A stretch of 64,000 bases of DNA from Pseudoduganella ginsengisoli. GTDB lineage: Bacteria > Pseudomonadota > Gammaproteobacteria > Burkholderiales > Burkholderiaceae_D. The translations under genes and the position numbers were made by a program. Location of the stretch: positions 238,756 through 302,755 of the forward strand of contig NZ_WNLA01000006.1 of NCBI RefSeq assembly GCF_009720865.1, read 5' to 3'. Shown here one piece after another: positions 62,901 through 64,000 of this stretch. Below the pieces are notes generated by a model that was not told the DNA's origin, searched no databases, and saw nothing but the letters and a program-made list of their open reading frames with translations. Position 1 is the first letter of the stretch. Every line of letters begins with the position of its first letter.

Positions 62901-64000
62901 GCCCGTATCAACCACGTAGCGAATGCCCGGCACAGTCAGCGACGTTTCCGCCACGTTGGTGGCCAGCACGATGCGGCGCGCATTCGTCGTGCGGAACACG
63001 CGGTCTTGTTCTTCCACCGACAGGCGGGCAAACAGCGGCAGGATTTCCACGTGCGGCGGATGGTGCTTGCGCAGCGCTTCGGCCGCGTCGCGGATTTCAC
63101 GCTCGCCGGGCAGGAAGACCAGCACGTCGCCCTGTCCCAGGCGGCACACTTCATCGACGCCATCGACAATGGCGTCCATCAAATCGCGCTTGTCGCGCTC
63201 CGCGGCGGCGGCGCGCGCTTGCGGACGGCCATCGGCGGGCTGCTGTCCCATCGGCGCCACGTCGCGGTCAACGGGGCGGTAACGCACTTCCACCGCATAC
63301 AAGCGGCCCGACACTTCAATCACGGGCGCCGGCTTTTCCGGCGTGCCGAAGTGGCGCGCAAAACGGTCCGCATCAATCGTGGCCGACGTGATGATGACCT
63401 TCAAATCCGGACGGCGCGGCAGCAATTGCTTCAGGTAGCCCAGCAGGAAGTCGATGTTCAGGCTGCGCTCGTGCGCCTCGTCGATGATGATGGTGTCGTA
63501 GGCTTTCAGCAGCGGGTCGGTCTGCGTTTCCGCCAACAGAATACCGTCCGTCATCAGCTTGATGGCCGCGCCTTTCGACAAGGTGTCGGCAAAACGCACC
63601 TTGAAGCCCACGTTTTCGCCCAGCGGCGTACCCAGTTCCTGCGCAATGCGCTTGGCGGTGGACGATGCGGCAATCCGGCGCGGCTGTGTATGGCCAATCA
63701 CGCCCTTGCGGCCACGGCCCAGTTCCAGGCAGATTTTTGGCAACTGCGTGGTTTTACCGGAACCCGTTTCACCCGAAACGATGACGACCTGGTTGTTTTG
63801 CAGCGCTTCGGCGATTTCATGGCGGCGGCCAGACACCGGCAAGTCTTCCGGGAACGTGACCGGCGGGATCGGGTTGCGGAACAGCGCCTCCGCTTCACGG
63901 GCCGCAATTTGCTCCGGCGTTTCCTTCGGCGGGCGCTGGCGGCGCGGCTGGCCACCTTCCGGACGCGGCGTGCGCCCGGCGCCGGCGGCACGCGGCTGCC
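59994..64000 (-). CDS. hrpA: DEAH-box ATP-dependent RNA helicase HrpA, 5' end outside the window
   Basis: At least 1335 codons of a large helicase; the frame stays open through the right edge (...RPPKETPEQIAAREAEALFR lies upstream of the motifs), so the start is not seen. Walker A is VSGETGSGKTTQLPKICLEL, the DEAH box is TIIIDEAHERSLNIDFLLGY, and motif VI lies in SAANQRAGRCGRVADGVCI. The HA2 winged-helix and OB-fold regions follow, then the long C-terminal region typical of HrpA (DUF3418, about the last 600 residues). A Gly/Ala-rich insert is visible near GTPAGAKPHGGIHGGTV. HrpA rescues stalled ribosomes in Escherichia coli. Confidence 0.95.
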   Translation of the reverse strand, partial: QPRAAGAGRTPRPEGGQPRRQRPPKETPEQIAAREAEALFRNPIPPVTFPEDLPVSGRRHEIAEALQNNQVVIVSGETGSGKTTQLPKICLELGRGRKGVIGHTQPRRIAASSTAKRIAQELGTPLGENVGFKVRFADTLSKGAAIKLMTDGILLAETQTDPLLKAYDTIIIDEAHERSLNIDFLLGYLKQLLPRRPDLKVIITSATIDADRFARHFGTPEKPAPVIEVSGRLYAVEVRYRPVDRDVAPMGQQPADGRPQARAAAAERDKRDLMDAIVDGVDEVCRLGQGDVLVFLPGEREIRDAAEALRKHHPPHVEILPLFARLSVEEQDRVFRTTNARRIVLATNVAETSLTVPGIRYVVDTGLARVKRYSYRNKVEQLQIEPVAQSAANQRAGRCGRVADGVCIRLYDEQDFLQRPKFTDPEILRSSLASVILRMKTLHLADVETFPFIEPPLARAIADGYQLLQELGAVDEYNQITALGRKLAKLPLDPRVGRMILAGLDNAALTEVLIVAAALSVQDPRDRPIEAQQAADEAHKKFADEKSEFLSYLKMWKWFENAIEHKKSNRQLMDNCRANFLSQLRLREWRDVHSQLLTIVKEQGWRLNEAPATYDNLHLALLTGLLGNVGFKGEDEPGAGFLGARGIRFHVWPGSHLSKKPGKWIMAAELVETTRLYARCVAKIEPEWLEKVGSHLLKKSWGEPRWEKRSAQVTASERATLYGLVVYSQRRINYGAHNPAEAREIFIRDALVGGDFDTRAPFFAHNHRLIKEIENLEHKSRRIDVLVDDELIAAFYDKLIPFDVVNGAAFEKWHKDATRDNPKLLYLNRDELMRHEAAGVTTELFPKTMLAAGLEMALTYHFEPGSVRDGVTLAVPLYALNQLSRERCEWLVPGMLKEKVHLLLKSLPQKLRRHCVPLPDYAAKFCERVQEANGFGKGDLIDAIIADIRQQITITPLSSDFKPETLPAHHFMNFKVIDEHGRQLDMGRNLATLQAEYGMQARQSFQKMAETTAPAGVQPKAGTPAGAKPHGGIHGGTVQAKAPAAEAAPPSQHTNITGWTFGELPELLEITQGKLTLIGFPALVDKGTHCDLEVFDDPSVAERTHRIGLRRLFALQMKDQIKFIEKSIPNLQQMGMQFMAMGTQEELRDQIINKALDIACLQDPLPVDAASFTKRKDEGKSRLVLLVNEVARLLSQVLTEYHGLPKRLQNINAQVAADMQQQLQGLVHKRFLLDTDYSQLAHFPRYLKAMNVRLEKLRGDPARDAKLMAEWQVAAAPYQRLMRDKSAGRNTDPKLVEFRWMLEELRVSLFAQELRTPMPVSVKRLQKVWESMQR

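Overview
The window looks like a chromosomal segment of a GC-rich beta-proteobacterium of the order Burkholderiales. The Oxalobacteraceae (Janthinobacterium, Massilia, Duganella and relatives) fit best. The grounds are the housekeeping order pyrG-kdsA-eno-ftsB, the neighbourhood PHP phosphatase / YciO / M50 / trpS / dapA / bamC, a LexA-type SOS mutasome, and the general protein style. This is recognition by eye; no search was run. No rRNA, tRNA, CRISPR array, insertion sequence or prophage was found.

Layout. 1-6 kb: end of a degenerate metallophosphoesterase-like gene, slyD, the ribosomal oxygenase roxA, a DUF7931-like gene, an Ala-rich lipoprotein, bamC and dapA. 6-12 kb: a minus-strand housekeeping block (methyltransferase, trpS, a site-2-protease homologue without its zinc motif, yciO-like gene, htpX, PHP phosphatase, hydrolase). 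12-16.8 kb: gamma carbonic anhydrase-like protein and Hsp33 (hslO), a secreted DUF885 peptidase behind a start-codon hairpin, and a HemS-like protein with a signal peptide. 16.8-21.2 kb: ftsB, eno, kdsA, pyrG. 21.9-33.6 kb: the accessory region. It holds a type VI secretion effector cassette (vgrG, DUF2169 adaptor, a 1694-residue RHS effector, its probable immunity gene), followed by an AT-richer stretch in which a ~300 bp imperfect direct repeat brackets a probable orphan immunity gene and a DUF1761 membrane protein. 33.7-37.2 kb: a compact six-gene minus-strand operon headed by a serine beta-lactamase-like protein. 37.3-43 kb: subtilisin-like protease, a broken ADP-ribosylglycohydrolase gene, an LprI-like protein and dnaE2. 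43-51 kb: TonB-dependent receptor, a CoaD-HD fusion protein, a QseBC-like two-component system, a DegQ/MucD-type protease and an Hsp20. 51.2-64 kb: M61 peptidase, PAS-GGDEF cyclase, hydrolase, imuB-imuA, antiporter, PHB-depolymerase-like esterase, a small basic protein and hrpA, which runs off the right edge.

How the parts connect. imuA-imuB and dnaE2 together form the error-prone SOS mutasome, but here they are split into two loci about 12 kb apart, each with its own LexA box. DegQ, the two-component pair and Hsp20 form an envelope and heat-stress neighbourhood. Hsp20 has a sigma-32-like promoter, a possible RNA thermometer leader and an unusual triple hairpin downstream. VgrG, the adaptor and RHS are a delivery module without the secretion machinery, which must be encoded elsewhere. 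The RHS tail, immunity gene and direct repeats show signs of module exchange.

The points most worth a second look are the RHS tip with its unrecognised His/Asp-rich toxin, the repeat-bracketed orphan-immunity island, the CoaD-HD fusion, the exported HemS homologue, the M50 homologue that has lost all three HExxH residues, and a tryptophanyl-tRNA synthetase with a four-cysteine cluster motif.
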